Part shown: piece after piece, positions 52,810-61,387 of the stretch
Layout: every line of letters begins with the position of its first letter
How positions within the stretch are numbered: the stretch's first letter is position 1
Assembly (NCBI RefSeq): GCF_900105455.1
Contig: NZ_FNSF01000001.1
Coordinates: 315,001-379,000, forward strand
Reading direction: 5' to 3'
Source of the DNA: Tenacibaculum sp. MAR_2009_124
GTDB lineage: Bacteria; Bacteroidota; Bacteroidia; Flavobacteriales; Flavobacteriaceae
DNA: 64,000 nucleotides
Program-made: the position numbers and the translations under genes
The notes under the pieces: model-generated
What the model was told of the DNA's origin: nothing
What the model saw: only the letters and a program-made list of their open reading frames with translations
The model's database searches: none

Positions 52810-53655
52810 ATGAAATCACTACACCCAAATAATATTCATAACAATGGATACGATTTTAAAATATTATTAAAAGAAAATCCAATTTTAGAGTCATTTGTCG
52901 TGGAAAAGTTTGGGAAATTAACAATTGATTTTTCAGATCCAAATGCAGTAAAGACATTAAATAGGTCATTATTAAAAACTCATTATGATATTGGTTACTG
53001 GGATTTTCCTGATGAAAATTTGTGCCCACCAATTCCTGGAAGAGTTGACTATATTCATCATTTAGCAGATTTGATAGAAGGAAGTTCTACTGTAAAAGTA
53101 TTAGATATTGGTACTGGAGCAAGTTGTATTTATCCGCTTTTAGGTAGTGCTATTTATGATTGGAGTTTTGTTGCTTCTGATGTAAATAAGAATTCCTTAG
53201 AGGTAGCAAAAATGAATATTGATAAGAACCAATTAGAGGAAAAAATAGAGCTTCGATATCAAAATAATTCGGCTAATATTTTAGAGGGAATTATAAAAGT
53301 AGAGGATAAATTTACTTTAACGATGTGTAACCCTCCATTTTATGCTTCAGAAAGTGAAGCAAGAGGAGCCAATAAAAGAAAAAGCAGAAATTTAGGAAGT
53401 ACTGTGGTTCGAAATTTTTCAGGAACCGATAATGAGTTGTGGTATAAAGGAGGGGAAAAAGCTTTTTTGCATAATTATTTATATCAGAGCTCGCAATACC
53501 CTAACGCGAGTTTATGGTTTACTAGCTTGGTTTCTAAAAAAGAGAATGTTAAAAGTTTAGAAGATTCTGGGAAAAAAATAGGGGTAACAAAGTTTAAAAA
53601 AATTCAAATGAATCAAGGAAACAAGGTTACCCGAATTGTTTGTTGGAAGTTTTAA
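52810..53655 (+). CDS. rlmF: 23S rRNA (adenine-1618-N6)-methyltransferase RlmF
   Basis: A 281-residue rRNA methyltransferase. MKSLHPNNIHNNGYDFKILL at the N-terminus and FPDENLCPPIPGRVDYIHHLADL match the family. SAM motif I is VLDIGTGASCIYPLLGS (about 98-114), and the catalytic motif is MCNPPFYAS (NPPF near 177), followed by EARGANKRKSRNL, the RNA-contact loop. It methylates A1618 of 23S rRNA. Length matches the usual 280-310 residues. Single gene. Confidence 0.94.
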   Translation: MKSLHPNNIHNNGYDFKILLKENPILESFVVEKFGKLTIDFSDPNAVKTLNRSLLKTHYDIGYWDFPDENLCPPIPGRVDYIHHLADLIEGSSTVKVLDIGTGASCIYPLLGSAIYDWSFVASDVNKNSLEVAKMNIDKNQLEEKIELRYQNNSANILEGIIKVEDKFTLTMCNPPFYASESEARGANKRKSRNLGSTVVRNFSGTDNELWYKGGEKAFLHNYLYQSSQYPNASLWFTSLVSKKENVKSLEDSGKKIGVTKFKKIQMNQGNKVTRIVCWKF

Positions 53656-53711
53656 TTATAGGACTATAGTAAAAGGTTTAATTACTAGATGCTGGTATAG
53701 AGATCATTCAT

Positions 53712-54308
53712 TTAATCACTTTCTATATCACTTTTAATACTTGCAATTTCTCTTAGTTTTTTCATTTCTTTTTGAACGCCCTTACGAATAATAAAAAATA
53801 GGAGTATTCCAATTACTACATAAGAGGTATTCATGAGTAGTACTTGCCACTTCTTTAAATACAAGCTAAACTCTGGGGTAATCATAAAAAAACCGATGGT
53901 GTATAATGTAACAATTGTAGGCGCGATAATTTCATGAATAAATTTTCTATATGAATGAAATTTGGTTGTATTTGTTGCAGTTTTCAAAAGATCATCGAGT
54001 TTGTTTATTTTCTTTGCCTTACCAATACTTATTACTTCTATTAAAATTCTAACAATAAGCCCTAAAATCATTAATCCAGCTCCTATTCTACTTAATAGTT
54101 GTTTTACGGGAGCGATATGGTAAAAGAATAAGGATATGGCAATGCAAGTTGTGATAAGAATAGTTATGGTGCCATAATAGAAAAAGAAATTTTCTTTCTG
54201 TTTCTTTTTAATTTTTTTATAAATTAAACTTATAGAATCCGTATCCGATTTTATGTGTTTTTTATCGTTGACCCAATTTTCTTGGAGTTGTTTAAAATCC
54301 ATACTCAT
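53712..54308 (-). CDS. Membrane protein, possible anti-sigma factor
   Basis: A 198-residue protein with a cytoplasmic N-terminal stretch (DFKQLQENWVNDKKHIKSD) and about four transmembrane helices: FFYYGTITILITTCIAISLFF, LLSRIGAGLMILGLIVRILIEVI, IIAPTIVTLYTIGFFMI and WQVLLMNTSYVVIGILLFFII. No zinc-binding anti-sigma motif is present. ATG at 54308 lies right at the end of the sigma gene (stop 54311). Because it directly follows an ECF sigma gene in the same transcript, an anti-sigma role is plausible. With the sigma gene broken, it may have no partner. Confidence 0.65.
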   Translation of the reverse strand: MSMDFKQLQENWVNDKKHIKSDTDSISLIYKKIKKKQKENFFFYYGTITILITTCIAISLFFYHIAPVKQLLSRIGAGLMILGLIVRILIEVISIGKAKKINKLDDLLKTATNTTKFHSYRKFIHEIIAPTIVTLYTIGFFMITPEFSLYLKKWQVLLMNTSYVVIGILLFFIIRKGVQKEMKKLREIASIKSDIESD

Positions 54309-54310
54309 CA

Positions 54311-54808
54311 CTAAATATTTTTAATTATTTTTTCAAGACGTTTCTTTACTCTATGTATTTTAACACGGACATTAATAGCTGAAATACCCAAAATTTCTGC
54401 AATGGAGTCATTGTCTTCATTCTCCAAAACCATCATAATTAATAAACGATCTACTTTTTTTAATCGACCTATTGCTTTGTACAAGTCTGATATCGGGTTT
54501 TTAAGAGAACCTTCATTAGAAGTTTCTTCAATTACTTCTTTAAATTCATGGGTACTTATTGTTCCTTTTTTATTTTCTTTTTTTACAAATTGTAAACAAG
54601 TATTTACGGTAATTCGATAAATCCAGGTTTTATAAGAAGACAACCCTTTAAATTTATGAAGATTATTCCATACACTAATAAAAACTTATTGAGACAAATC
54701 ATTCGCACTGTCTTGATCTCCCTTTACAAAACCTAGGCACATTTGTAGTACCATAGGCTGATTTTGTTGGTAAATCTTTTCAAAGGTTTCTTTATTATTG
54801 GTTGTCAT
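54311..54808 (-). pseudogene. ECF sigma factor gene with an in-frame stop at codon 41
   Basis: From ATG 54808 the frame reads MTTNNKETFEKIYQQNQPMV, then LQMCLGFVKGDQDSANDLSQ, a TAA at 54686-54688, then VFISVWNNLHKFKGLSSYKT and on through region 4 to the stop at 54311. Typical ECF factors have D-L-x-Q-E-V-F-x-x-V-W here, so the stop most likely replaced a GAA Glu codon. The rest of the frame is intact (165 codons) with region 4 ILGISAINVRVKIHRVKKRL. As it stands only the first 40 residues are made, unless translation restarts internally. It overlaps the end of the upstream hydrolase gene by 14 nt and precedes a membrane protein gene. Confidence 0.85.
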
Positions 54809-55682
54809 TGGCCAGAAAGTTATTCAAGGTTTGGTTGAACCATTCAGGTTGGTCAAACATAACAAAGTGCTTACTATTTGAAGCCATTGTAATGGACTTA
54901 TTTTCTAACAGATCATATTGTTTTTCAAAGTTTTTTTGCGCGATATCGATACTTGGAAAAGAGGCTCCAATAATGAGAGTTTTACACTGGATTTTCTTCA
55001 AAATAGTTCTTTGATCTAATTTTAACAAATCGATATATCCATATACCCAAGTTTTACGATCTGCTTCTAGTATCCAATTGCTAATCTCTTCAGCTTTAGT
55101 TTTATTATTTGTCATGTTGGAAGCCATCATCGCAGTCATTTCTTTAAATTGATTCTCATCCATTTCTAACATTTGCTTCGTATATGGGCTTTCGTAAAAG
55201 AGGTGTTCGGCTTTCACGTTGGGCATCATAACCTCGCGCATACAAGGAAGGGAATCTACCAAAATAATTTTGTTTACTTTATGTGGAAGCTCCGAGGCGA
55301 CATCAATAGCAAGGTTTCCCCCCATACTATGACCAATAATAATCATGTTGTTGAGGTCATTCTTTTTGATGTATTCGATTATAGCATTTTTTACACTGGA
55401 ATACCAAGGCATTTTTATGGGATTATTTCCATTAAACCCGGCGTATGAAAAATAGTATGCTTTACCTTTTGTTTGCATTTGGCTATATGTTTCTCGCCAG
55501 GATAATCCCGAAACAGTGAAACCCGGTAAAAACAAAATTGGAGAACCATTTCCTTCTGTAGAAACTTTTATAGCATTGGTTATTCTCGAGTTTGGTTTTT
55601 CTGATTCTGTTTGAAATGAATAGCTAAATGTTGTACATAAAGTTATTAAAAGTATTAACGTTGTTTTTATCAATCGTACCAT
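54795..55682 (-). CDS. Secreted alpha/beta hydrolase
   Basis: A 295-residue hydrolase with a signal peptide (LIKTTLILLITLCTTFSYS, about 4-22). The oxyanion loop is ILFLPGFTVSGLSWRET (PGF), the nucleophile motif IIGHSMGGNLAIDVAS (Ser near residue 119), the acid region is TLIIGASFPSIDIAQ and the catalytic His in ASNSKHFVMFDQPEWF. The export signal points to a periplasmic esterase or lipase; the substrate is unknown. It is the first gene of a transcript that continues into the broken sigma factor gene by a 14-nt overlap, an unusual arrangement for an ECF module. Confidence 0.88.
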   Translation of the reverse strand: MVRLIKTTLILLITLCTTFSYSFQTESEKPNSRITNAIKVSTEGNGSPILFLPGFTVSGLSWRETYSQMQTKGKAYYFSYAGFNGNNPIKMPWYSSVKNAIIEYIKKNDLNNMIIIGHSMGGNLAIDVASELPHKVNKIILVDSLPCMREVMMPNVKAEHLFYESPYTKQMLEMDENQFKEMTAMMASNMTNNKTKAEEISNWILEADRKTWVYGYIDLLKLDQRTILKKIQCKTLIIGASFPSIDIAQKNFEKQYDLLENKSITMASNSKHFVMFDQPEWFNQTLNNFLANDNQ

Positions 55683-55803
55683 AATGTGTTTTTTAAAGTT
55701 GGTTTTACCCTTTGATTACAAAAAACACATTTGTTACACTTTTAAAATTATTTTTTTAATTAAGAACAATTTTTAGAAGTTCGTTTTATATTGAGGTTGA
55801 TTA

Positions 55804-57444
55804 TTAGAGTTTAAAAAGTTTGTGAGTTTCAGCTTTGCCATTGTGTCGAATTCTTAAGAAATAAACTCCAGAAGCCAGTATTGGTAATGGAATAGTAATT
55901 TTATTGTTTACGGAACTTTTACTGTCCTTTAAAACAAGTTGTCCTTTACTATTAAATAATTGATATTGTGTAGAAAAAGATTCTTCTAAAGTATTTAAGT
56001 GCAGTAAGTCATTAAAAGGGTTCGGGTAAACAAACCATTTTTTATCATTATTTAGAATAGGATTGTCGTAAGAAGATAAAGTGTCACCTAAGCAATTTGA
56101 AGCAACGGAATGAGACTCTTTAAGTAACTCGGAAACCTTCAAATCGGTGAAACTTTGATTAACTGAATGGTTAAAAAAAGTAGTGTCAATTACTAAGTTA
56201 CTAGCTCCTAAAAAGTCTTGTAGTAACGTACCAAATATCTGCCTGTAGTCATGTTGTACTGTTTCTATTTGATAATTGTTGTTACTTGTAGCTTCTGCGA
56301 GGTTTACATTTGTGCCTGAAACTCCTCCTTTAACTGGATTTCCAAAAACAAACATTGGAGCAATTTCACCATGATCTGTACCTAGGTTACCGTTTTCTTT
56401 GGCTTTTCTTCCGAATTCCGAAAAGGTAAGACCCACAACATCGTCAGCTATTGTTTGAGAAGTTAAGTCGTTCATAAAGGCATTAACAGACTCTGAAACG
56501 GTATTTAATAAATCATAATGCTTCCCTTGAATATCATTTTCTTCTTGGTTTTGACTATTATGAGTATCGAAACCACCAATTCGAACCATGTAGATTTTCG
56601 ATTTCAAACCGCCACTGATAAGTCTGGCGACTGTTTTTAATTGATTAGATAAATCTGTGTCTGGATAGGAAACATCATTTTGCCCGTTGTTAAATGCATT
56701 TGAAATAGATTGAGAGTATTGATTTGATAAATTACTTGTGTTAATGATGTATTGTAATTCCGTTCCAAAATCAGAATTTGGAATATTAGAAGGAGGAGAG
56801 CCTCCTAAACCGTTCAGTTCTGTATAAAACCCAGCAGGATCTTGACCAGATATATTGATAGAAAGTCCATGTTCTTCTTCTCCATGAAAACCTAATTCGG
56901 TTTTACTTGAACCTATTTGAACACCCAGAGGGTAGTTTTCTCTTAATTCTTCTGAATAGTATTTTTCAATAAATCGACCAATCCATCCTGAGTCATTTCC
57001 ATTATCCCAACCGTTACCATCGTTTCCAGTGGAGTAGAGGTCTTTTGAAGCGAAATGACTTTTGTTTTGAGAGGGATATCCAACAGATTGCAAAACTCTG
57101 AGTACTCCCTGGTCATATAAAGATTTAAAACCAGTTAAAGCTGGATGCAAGCCTAGTTGTTGGTTTTCAGATAAAGTACTATCTAAAGTAATGAGTCCGT
57201 TGCTACCAGAATTAGGGATTTTTATAGTGGGACGAAGATTAGAGTATTGGTCGTATTGATTGATAGGTATTAAGGTATTTAAACCGTCATTACCGCCTGC
57301 TAAATTTATAAGAACCAACTTTCGATTAGACAAGTCACCACAATCCGTAAGATTATTAGCTTTCAGCATAGCACTTAATTCAAAAGGCATTAACCCTAAA
57401 ACGGAAACAGTAGAAGTAAGTTTTAAAAAAGATCGTCTTTTCAT
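55804..57444 (-). CDS. DUF1501 protein with type IX secretion sorting domain
   Basis: A 546-residue exported protein. The N-terminus MKRRSFLKLTSTVSVLGLMP has a twin-arginine-like motif. The DUF1501 domain (sulfatase-like superfamily) spans about 40-450: LVLINLAGGNDGLNTLIP, LGLHPALTGFKSLYDQGVLRVLQSVGYP, RFHFASKDLYSTG-like NKSHFASKDLY, VVGLTFSEFGRKAKENGNLGTDHGEIAPMFVFG. The C-terminal 75 residues are a T9SS type A sorting domain (WFVYPNPFNDLLHL to GVYFLRIRHNGKAETHKLFKL). The protein is probably secreted to the cell surface. It is cotranscribed with the DUF1800 gene 19 nt upstream. Confidence 0.9.
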   Translation of the reverse strand: MKRRSFLKLTSTVSVLGLMPFELSAMLKANNLTDCGDLSNRKLVLINLAGGNDGLNTLIPINQYDQYSNLRPTIKIPNSGSNGLITLDSTLSENQQLGLHPALTGFKSLYDQGVLRVLQSVGYPSQNKSHFASKDLYSTGNDGNGWDNGNDSGWIGRFIEKYYSEELRENYPLGVQIGSSKTELGFHGEEEHGLSINISGQDPAGFYTELNGLGGSPPSNIPNSDFGTELQYIINTSNLSNQYSQSISNAFNNGQNDVSYPDTDLSNQLKTVARLISGGLKSKIYMVRIGGFDTHNSQNQEENDIQGKHYDLLNTVSESVNAFMNDLTSQTIADDVVGLTFSEFGRKAKENGNLGTDHGEIAPMFVFGNPVKGGVSGTNVNLAEATSNNNYQIETVQHDYRQIFGTLLQDFLGASNLVIDTTFFNHSVNQSFTDLKVSELLKESHSVASNCLGDTLSSYDNPILNNDKKWFVYPNPFNDLLHLNTLEESFSTQYQLFNSKGQLVLKDSKSSVNNKITIPLPILASGVYFLRIRHNGKAETHKLFKL

Positions 57445-57463
57445 GATGTTAAAATTTTAGAGG

Positions 57464-59098
57464 TTACATTAATTGAAATTCAGGAGCATTAATCATTCTT
57501 GTAATTAGAGCATTTAAACGAGACTTTACAATGGTGTCGTCACCTGTTCCTTCATATTGTAACCAAGCATTGGTCCAATAATAATCAGGAAAACCTTCTA
57601 AAAGATTTTCTGCGAAGTAATCTTTTCTTTCATTGTTAATGCTTTCAATATATAAATAATCAGAAAGTTCTGTTATTAGTTCAGTTGCATTTGAGGGATT
57701 TGAGATATTCGTTTTAATAAAGTCAGGGAGATTTAACTCCGCTCGAATTCTCCCATTATTTCCAACCTTATTTCTTCCTGTAATTAAGGAATCAATCATT
57801 TTATACCTTGATAATACAGTATTTGATGAAAACCAATGACGATCAAAATCGGGTTCTTGATAGTGAGCAGGATATCCTGCAACAGAATCTGGTCCCCAAA
57901 GATTCATTCCAGCAGCGGCTAAATACGAGTTATGAATGAAGTTGAAAAAAGTATAGAAATAACCATCATTGTTTAAAGGATGAGGTATATCAAGTTTAAA
58001 AAAGGAAATAGTTTCGCTAATTAATTGCAATGGACTTTTAATAATACTTCCTAATATTTCATCAGTTCCGTTAGAATCGTCTAAATCATAAAAATGATTG
58101 GAGGTTAGCAACGTTTTCAGCGTTGGAAGTATTTCATAGTTGTCATTTTTTAGTTGAACAGCAAGTGGGATAATAATATTATTTTCGACATCCTCATTCC
58201 ATTCACTTTTTACAAAAAAACGATACAATTTTCTACAATAAGAAATAGCAGTGGCATCCATAGAAAAAACCATTTCTACATATTCATCTAATTCGCCAAC
58301 AATACCTTCTTCTGTGTTTTTTCCTAAAATTGTATGTTCATTAAAGGCCTCACTGAATATTTTATCGTTCTGATCGTGTTGGTTAATAGCAACTCTTCCT
58401 TTTGGTAAGTTCGTATCGGAATCTATGATACTACGATCTGCCTGAGTTTTTATTCCAGAAAATACTTTTGCGGTTTGTTGAATATCATGTTCAGTATAAT
58501 TGGTGTAATCTCCACTTCCATTTTGTGGCCCTTTTAAAATGGTAAACAACTCTAAAAATTCTCTGGCATAATTTTCATTAGGGTTATTGGCATTGTTTTG
58601 GGTATTGTCAAGATAATTCAACATGGAATTATCGAAAGTTATTTTTTTAGCTAACGTTTTAACATTACCGAAAGCAAAGCTCTCTACTAATCTTAAGTGA
58701 TCAAAAAAATGTGTTGATGATCCAGCTCCTTCGTCTTTAGAGACCGTAAATGATGTATGGAGAAAAAAAGTAAGTTTTGCTTTAAGAGAACACTTATTAA
58801 TGGTATTGTACCACCACCATGATGTTACAATACGCCTTTTTCTTCCCTGACCATTAAATGTATTGGGGTTTTCAGAAGACGATGTCCAGTTTCCATCTGG
58901 TGATCCATTTGGAAGAGGGTCATAAGGCTCCGTCCATTCTGTATTTTGACTTTCAGTGAGTTTTGAGAAAGCCTGTTCAGGTGTTAATTCAGCGAATTCA
59001 TTAAGTGTTTCAATCGTATAATCGAATGAAGTTCGTCGTAAAAGGTGTTTCGCCTTTCGAAGTCCTAATACTTGTGTATATTGTTGTAAACCATTCAT
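57464..59098 (-). CDS. DUF1800 domain protein
   Basis: A 544-residue protein matching DUF1800 across its length: KAKHLLRRTSFDYTIETLNEFAELTPEQAF at the start, TSWWWYNTINKCSLKAKLTFFLHTSFTVSKDEG, MLNYLDNTQNNANNPNENYAREFLELFTIL (the conserved N-E-N-Y-A-R-E-F-L-E-L-F block), and LWGPDSVAGYPAHYQEPDFDRHW. The family is almost always encoded next to DUF1501 proteins, as here (19-nt gap, same strand). No clear signal peptide is present. The joint function is unknown; both are thought to act on envelope or extracellular substrates. Confidence 0.9.
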   Translation of the reverse strand: MNGLQQYTQVLGLRKAKHLLRRTSFDYTIETLNEFAELTPEQAFSKLTESQNTEWTEPYDPLPNGSPDGNWTSSSENPNTFNGQGRKRRIVTSWWWYNTINKCSLKAKLTFFLHTSFTVSKDEGAGSSTHFFDHLRLVESFAFGNVKTLAKKITFDNSMLNYLDNTQNNANNPNENYAREFLELFTILKGPQNGSGDYTNYTEHDIQQTAKVFSGIKTQADRSIIDSDTNLPKGRVAINQHDQNDKIFSEAFNEHTILGKNTEEGIVGELDEYVEMVFSMDATAISYCRKLYRFFVKSEWNEDVENNIIIPLAVQLKNDNYEILPTLKTLLTSNHFYDLDDSNGTDEILGSIIKSPLQLISETISFFKLDIPHPLNNDGYFYTFFNFIHNSYLAAAGMNLWGPDSVAGYPAHYQEPDFDRHWFSSNTVLSRYKMIDSLITGRNKVGNNGRIRAELNLPDFIKTNISNPSNATELITELSDYLYIESINNERKDYFAENLLEGFPDYYWTNAWLQYEGTGDDTIVKSRLNALITRMINAPEFQLM

Positions 59099-59230
59099 TA
59101 ATTTAGGGGATAGAAATGATCACTCAATATAAATAAAAAATATTAAAGCGCTGAAAAATAGATGTTAAGGTAGGGTTTTCTTCGTTGGAAGTTAACTTGC
59201 CATAGATGAAAAATTAGTTGAAAACTCTGG

Positions 59231-59764
59231 TTATTTCTTTACAAACTTTACCCCATATTTGTTTGCGATAGTATTTATGACGGACTTTGAAGGCCTTCCA
59301 TTTTTTGAGGCTTCAGCCATTTCACTAAAAAACTTTTCAAAGCCTCCAGGTGTAATGGTATTCATAGTGATGCCTGTTATTGTATCCGTGTTTACAAATC
59401 TATGAGGTATACCTCTCGGTAAACGAATAAAATCGCCTTGCTTCGCTTTCATTTTTTTCTCTCCACAAGTAAACGTGTATTTTCCTTTGAGTACATAGAA
59501 TAGCTCATCTTCATTTGAGTGCACGTGTAATGGAGGGCCTCCTTCAGGTGGAGTTTCGGTTATAATTACTGAATAGGTACCGTTTGATTGACTACTTAAG
59601 ATTTTGCTAGTTATTTTAACACCAAGTAAGTTCCATTTTTCTCCCTCATCGGAAGAAACATAAATCATTTTTTCATTGCTATGATGATGTCCAGATTGAT
59701 TGTTTTTGCAGCTCAGGCTTAAAATTGAGAAAAAACTCAAAAAAAGAATCTGTTTTATAGTCAT
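59231..59764 (-). CDS. Cupin-domain lipoprotein
   Basis: A 177-residue lipoprotein with lipobox ILSLSC (Cys near residue 19) and a His-rich stretch after it (GHHHSNEK). The cupin core is about 65-145: PPLHVHSNEDELFYVLKGKYTF with the G-x5-HxH-x3-4-E-x6-G pattern and RGIPHRFVNTD with the second-motif His. The protein can bind a divalent metal in the periplasm. Function is not evident; relatives include dioxygenases and isomerases. Monocistronic. Confidence 0.85.
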   Translation of the reverse strand: MTIKQILFLSFFSILSLSCKNNQSGHHHSNEKMIYVSSDEGEKWNLLGVKITSKILSSQSNGTYSVIITETPPEGGPPLHVHSNEDELFYVLKGKYTFTCGEKKMKAKQGDFIRLPRGIPHRFVNTDTITGITMNTITPGGFEKFFSEMAEASKNGRPSKSVINTIANKYGVKFVKK

Positions 59765-59996
59765 AATAAAGGGTTGTTTTTATTCAAAAATGTTAATAAT
59801 AAATGTTTACTAGTGTTTTTAACGTTTTGGTGCTTAAAGGTATAAAATTGTAGATATGAAACCCTTTATTATAGTTTTTATATTTTGAAAAAATGATCAA
59901 TGAATATAGTTATTTTTGGTATTTCGAAAATATAAACGAATACTTCTTTCAATTGATGAATAATCTTTTAAAAGGAAAAAATAATACCTAAATAAA

Positions 59997-60395
59997 ATGA
60001 AGGAGATTGATAAAATCGCATATATAGAAATAAAAGATGGTCAGATACTAAGTACGAGGTCAAAAGGAAAAGATAAATATTACATTCCAGGAGGTAAAAG
60101 AGATGAAGGAGAAAATGATGAAGAAACATTGATTCGAGAAATTTTTGAAGAGCTGAAAGTAACGATTGATAAAGAGACCATAAAATACGTAGGAACGTTT
60201 AAGGCGCAGGCTGATGGAGCTACGGATGGAGTATTAGTGAAAATGACTTGTTATGAAGCCGAATATTCAGGAACATTAGTCGCTTCAAGTGAGATTGAAG
60301 AACTAAAATGGTTAAGTTTTAGTGATATTGATTTAGTTTCAGAAGTGGATAAAATAATTTTCAATTCTTTGAAAGAAAAAGGAAAACTTCGGTAA
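59997..60395 (+). CDS. Nudix hydrolase
   Basis: A 132-residue cytoplasmic hydrolase with the Nudix box GGKRDEGENDEETLIREIFEELKV (G-x5-E-x7-R-E-x-x-E-E-x) near residues 34-57. The N-terminal IDKIAYIEIKDGQILSTRSKGKDKYYIPGG and the C-terminal EIEELKWLSFSDI complete the fold. It hydrolyses a nucleoside diphosphate linked to another group; the YYIPGGKR pattern resembles broad NUDIX enzymes. The first small RNA terminator starts right after its stop on the other strand. Confidence 0.92.
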   Translation: MKEIDKIAYIEIKDGQILSTRSKGKDKYYIPGGKRDEGENDEETLIREIFEELKVTIDKETIKYVGTFKAQADGATDGVLVKMTCYEAEYSGTLVASSEIEELKWLSFSDIDLVSEVDKIIFNSLKEKGKLR

Positions 60396-60488
60396 TAAAA
60401 AAAGCAAGTAAAAACTTAGAGATAGGTGTATTTACTTGCTTTCGGGGGACAACACTAAAAGTTTGGTTAGTATGATTCACTACATTGT
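60396..60488 (-). ncRNA. Candidate C-rich small RNA, unit 1
   Basis: The minus strand from a TATGTTTG box (60494-60501) to a terminator defines a transcript of about 93 nt, with a predicted start near 60488. It contains TTTAGTGTTGTCCCCCGA (60442-60459), shared exactly with unit 2, and ends in AAAGCAAGTAAA / TTTACTTGCTTT (12-bp stem, 60431-60442 with 60401-60412) followed by a T-run. The rest differs from unit 2, so the C-rich stretch is the likely functional part. No ORF of length is present. I do not recognise a described RNA family. Confidence 0.65.
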
Positions 60489-60493
60489 CATAG

Positions 60494-60564
60494 CAAACAT
60501 AGCTATTCTTTTTTGATAAATTTTACGGATTTCCGTAGATGAGGTGATTTTTTTTAAAAAAAAA
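60494..60564 (-). promoter_or_regulatory. Promoter of small RNA unit 1
   Basis: In the minus direction: a T8-9A8 tract (60548-60564), 10 nt, palindrome TACGGA-AA-TCCGTA (60524-60537), 22 nt, then TATGTTTG (60494-60501). The palindrome centre is about 42 bp upstream of the predicted start, as for a class II activator site. The spacings are the same in unit 2. Confidence 0.65.
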
Positions 60565-60645
60565 TAACTTAATTTTTTCTAGGCTATTTTACTGAACATT
60601 AGTTCAATAAAAAATGAGCAAAATAGATGTATTTGAAATAGAAGT

Positions 60646-60745
60646 AAAAAAAACAATCACCGAGTTAACGGTGATTGAATGCTATCGGGGGACAACACTA
60701 AAGTACATACATTTGTATATACGAGATTGTAAGTTTGAATGTATT
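60646..60745 (-). ncRNA. Candidate C-rich small RNA, unit 2
   Basis: Second copy, about 100 nt, with predicted start near 60745 after TAGATTTG (60752-60759). It has a 5' hairpin GTATATAC-AAAT-GTATGTAC (60703-60722 region), then the shared TTTAGTGTTGTCCCCCGA (60685-60702), then the terminator CAATCACCG-TTAACT-CGGTGATTG (9-bp stem, 60654-60677) followed by eight T. A 60-codon plus-strand frame overlaps it, but it looks spurious. Confidence 0.65.
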
Positions 60746-60751
60746 ACGAGG

Positions 60752-60821
60752 CAAATCTACAAGCTCTTTTTGAAATTTTATTACGGGTATCCGTAGAAAA
60801 CAAACTTTTTTTTAAAAAAAA
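60752..60821 (-). promoter_or_regulatory. Promoter of small RNA unit 2
   Basis: In the minus direction: T8A8 tract (60806-60821), 10 nt, palindrome TACGGATACCCGTA (60782-60795; one arm base differs from unit 1), 22 nt, TAGATTTG (60752-60759). Identical spacing to unit 1 supports a shared activator. Confidence 0.65.
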
Positions 60822-60890
60822 TAAAATCGCTATTTTTTTTAAGAATAGTGACTCTTTATAATTTGGTAAGAGAAGGGGTAAAGGCTTGTT

Positions 60891-61262
60891 TTATGTTTTC
60901 TTAGTAAGATTTTCAAGCTCTTCCAAAAGTGTTTCAAATTTATCTCCTGACGTATACGGAGAGAAACTACTAAAATAGTAAGTCGCTAAATCATAAATCA
61001 ATTCATATGCCTTTTCATAGTATTCATCAGAGTATTCTTTTCGAAAATTTCTATGTGTAGACCAATTTTTAATAAAATGAGAGATATACCAAACTCCTTC
61101 AGCAATATTCCTGTTCAAGATAATATGGTCATTTGTTTTTTTACATTCTTGTAATAAATTATTTAACAAATTTAAAAAAGCGCGGTGATTCCAGTTTAAA
61201 TCTGTTCTTAACTCAAGTAAAAAAGAGCCTTCTTTAGCATCGAATTCATCAATTAATTTCAT
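60891..61262 (-). CDS. Hypothetical protein (123 aa)
   Basis: A 123-residue soluble, mostly helical protein with no signal peptide or membrane segment. It has FLLELRTDLNWNHRAFLNLLNNLLQECKKTND, GVWYISHFIKNWSTHRNF and YEKAYELIYDLATYYFSSF. I recognise no domain. It lies 70 nt upstream of small RNA unit 2's promoter tract in the same direction, and divergent from the HxlR regulator. Codon use matches the neighbours and the ATG at 61262 is well placed, so it is likely real. Confidence 0.65.
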   Translation of the reverse strand: MKLIDEFDAKEGSFLLELRTDLNWNHRAFLNLLNNLLQECKKTNDHIILNRNIAEGVWYISHFIKNWSTHRNFRKEYSDEYYEKAYELIYDLATYYFSSFSPYTSGDKFETLLEELENLTKKT

Positions 61263-61358
61263 GTATTATTCTGTGTATAATTTGCTCGAAATTTACAATA
61301 AAATGAATGTATGAATTTAGCTATAAAAAATATAGTAACATAAAAAAAAGAAGTTTTG

Positions 61359-61366
61359 TAACTTTG
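61359..61366 (+). promoter_or_regulatory. -7 box of the HxlR gene
   Basis: TAACTTTG matches TAnnTTTG and ends 21 nt before the ATG at 61388. It lies downstream of an earlier in-frame start at 61307, which argues against that start. Confidence 0.5.
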
Positions 61367-61387
61367 TTAAAATTAAAAAGAAACTGT

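Noticed and set aside
54402..54620. Plus-strand ORF inside the sigma factor gene
   Set aside because: Antisense to a region with clear sigma-70 region 4 coding sequence; no recognisable protein.
60614..60796. 60-codon plus-strand ORF
   Set aside because: It overlaps the second small RNA unit on the other strand, including its terminator, core and palindrome. Its sequence shows no domain and it exists only because the region lacks stops.
61307..61387. N-terminal extension of the HxlR regulator
   Set aside because: The extra 27 residues do not resemble the family, and a -7 promoter box at 61359-61366 lies inside them.
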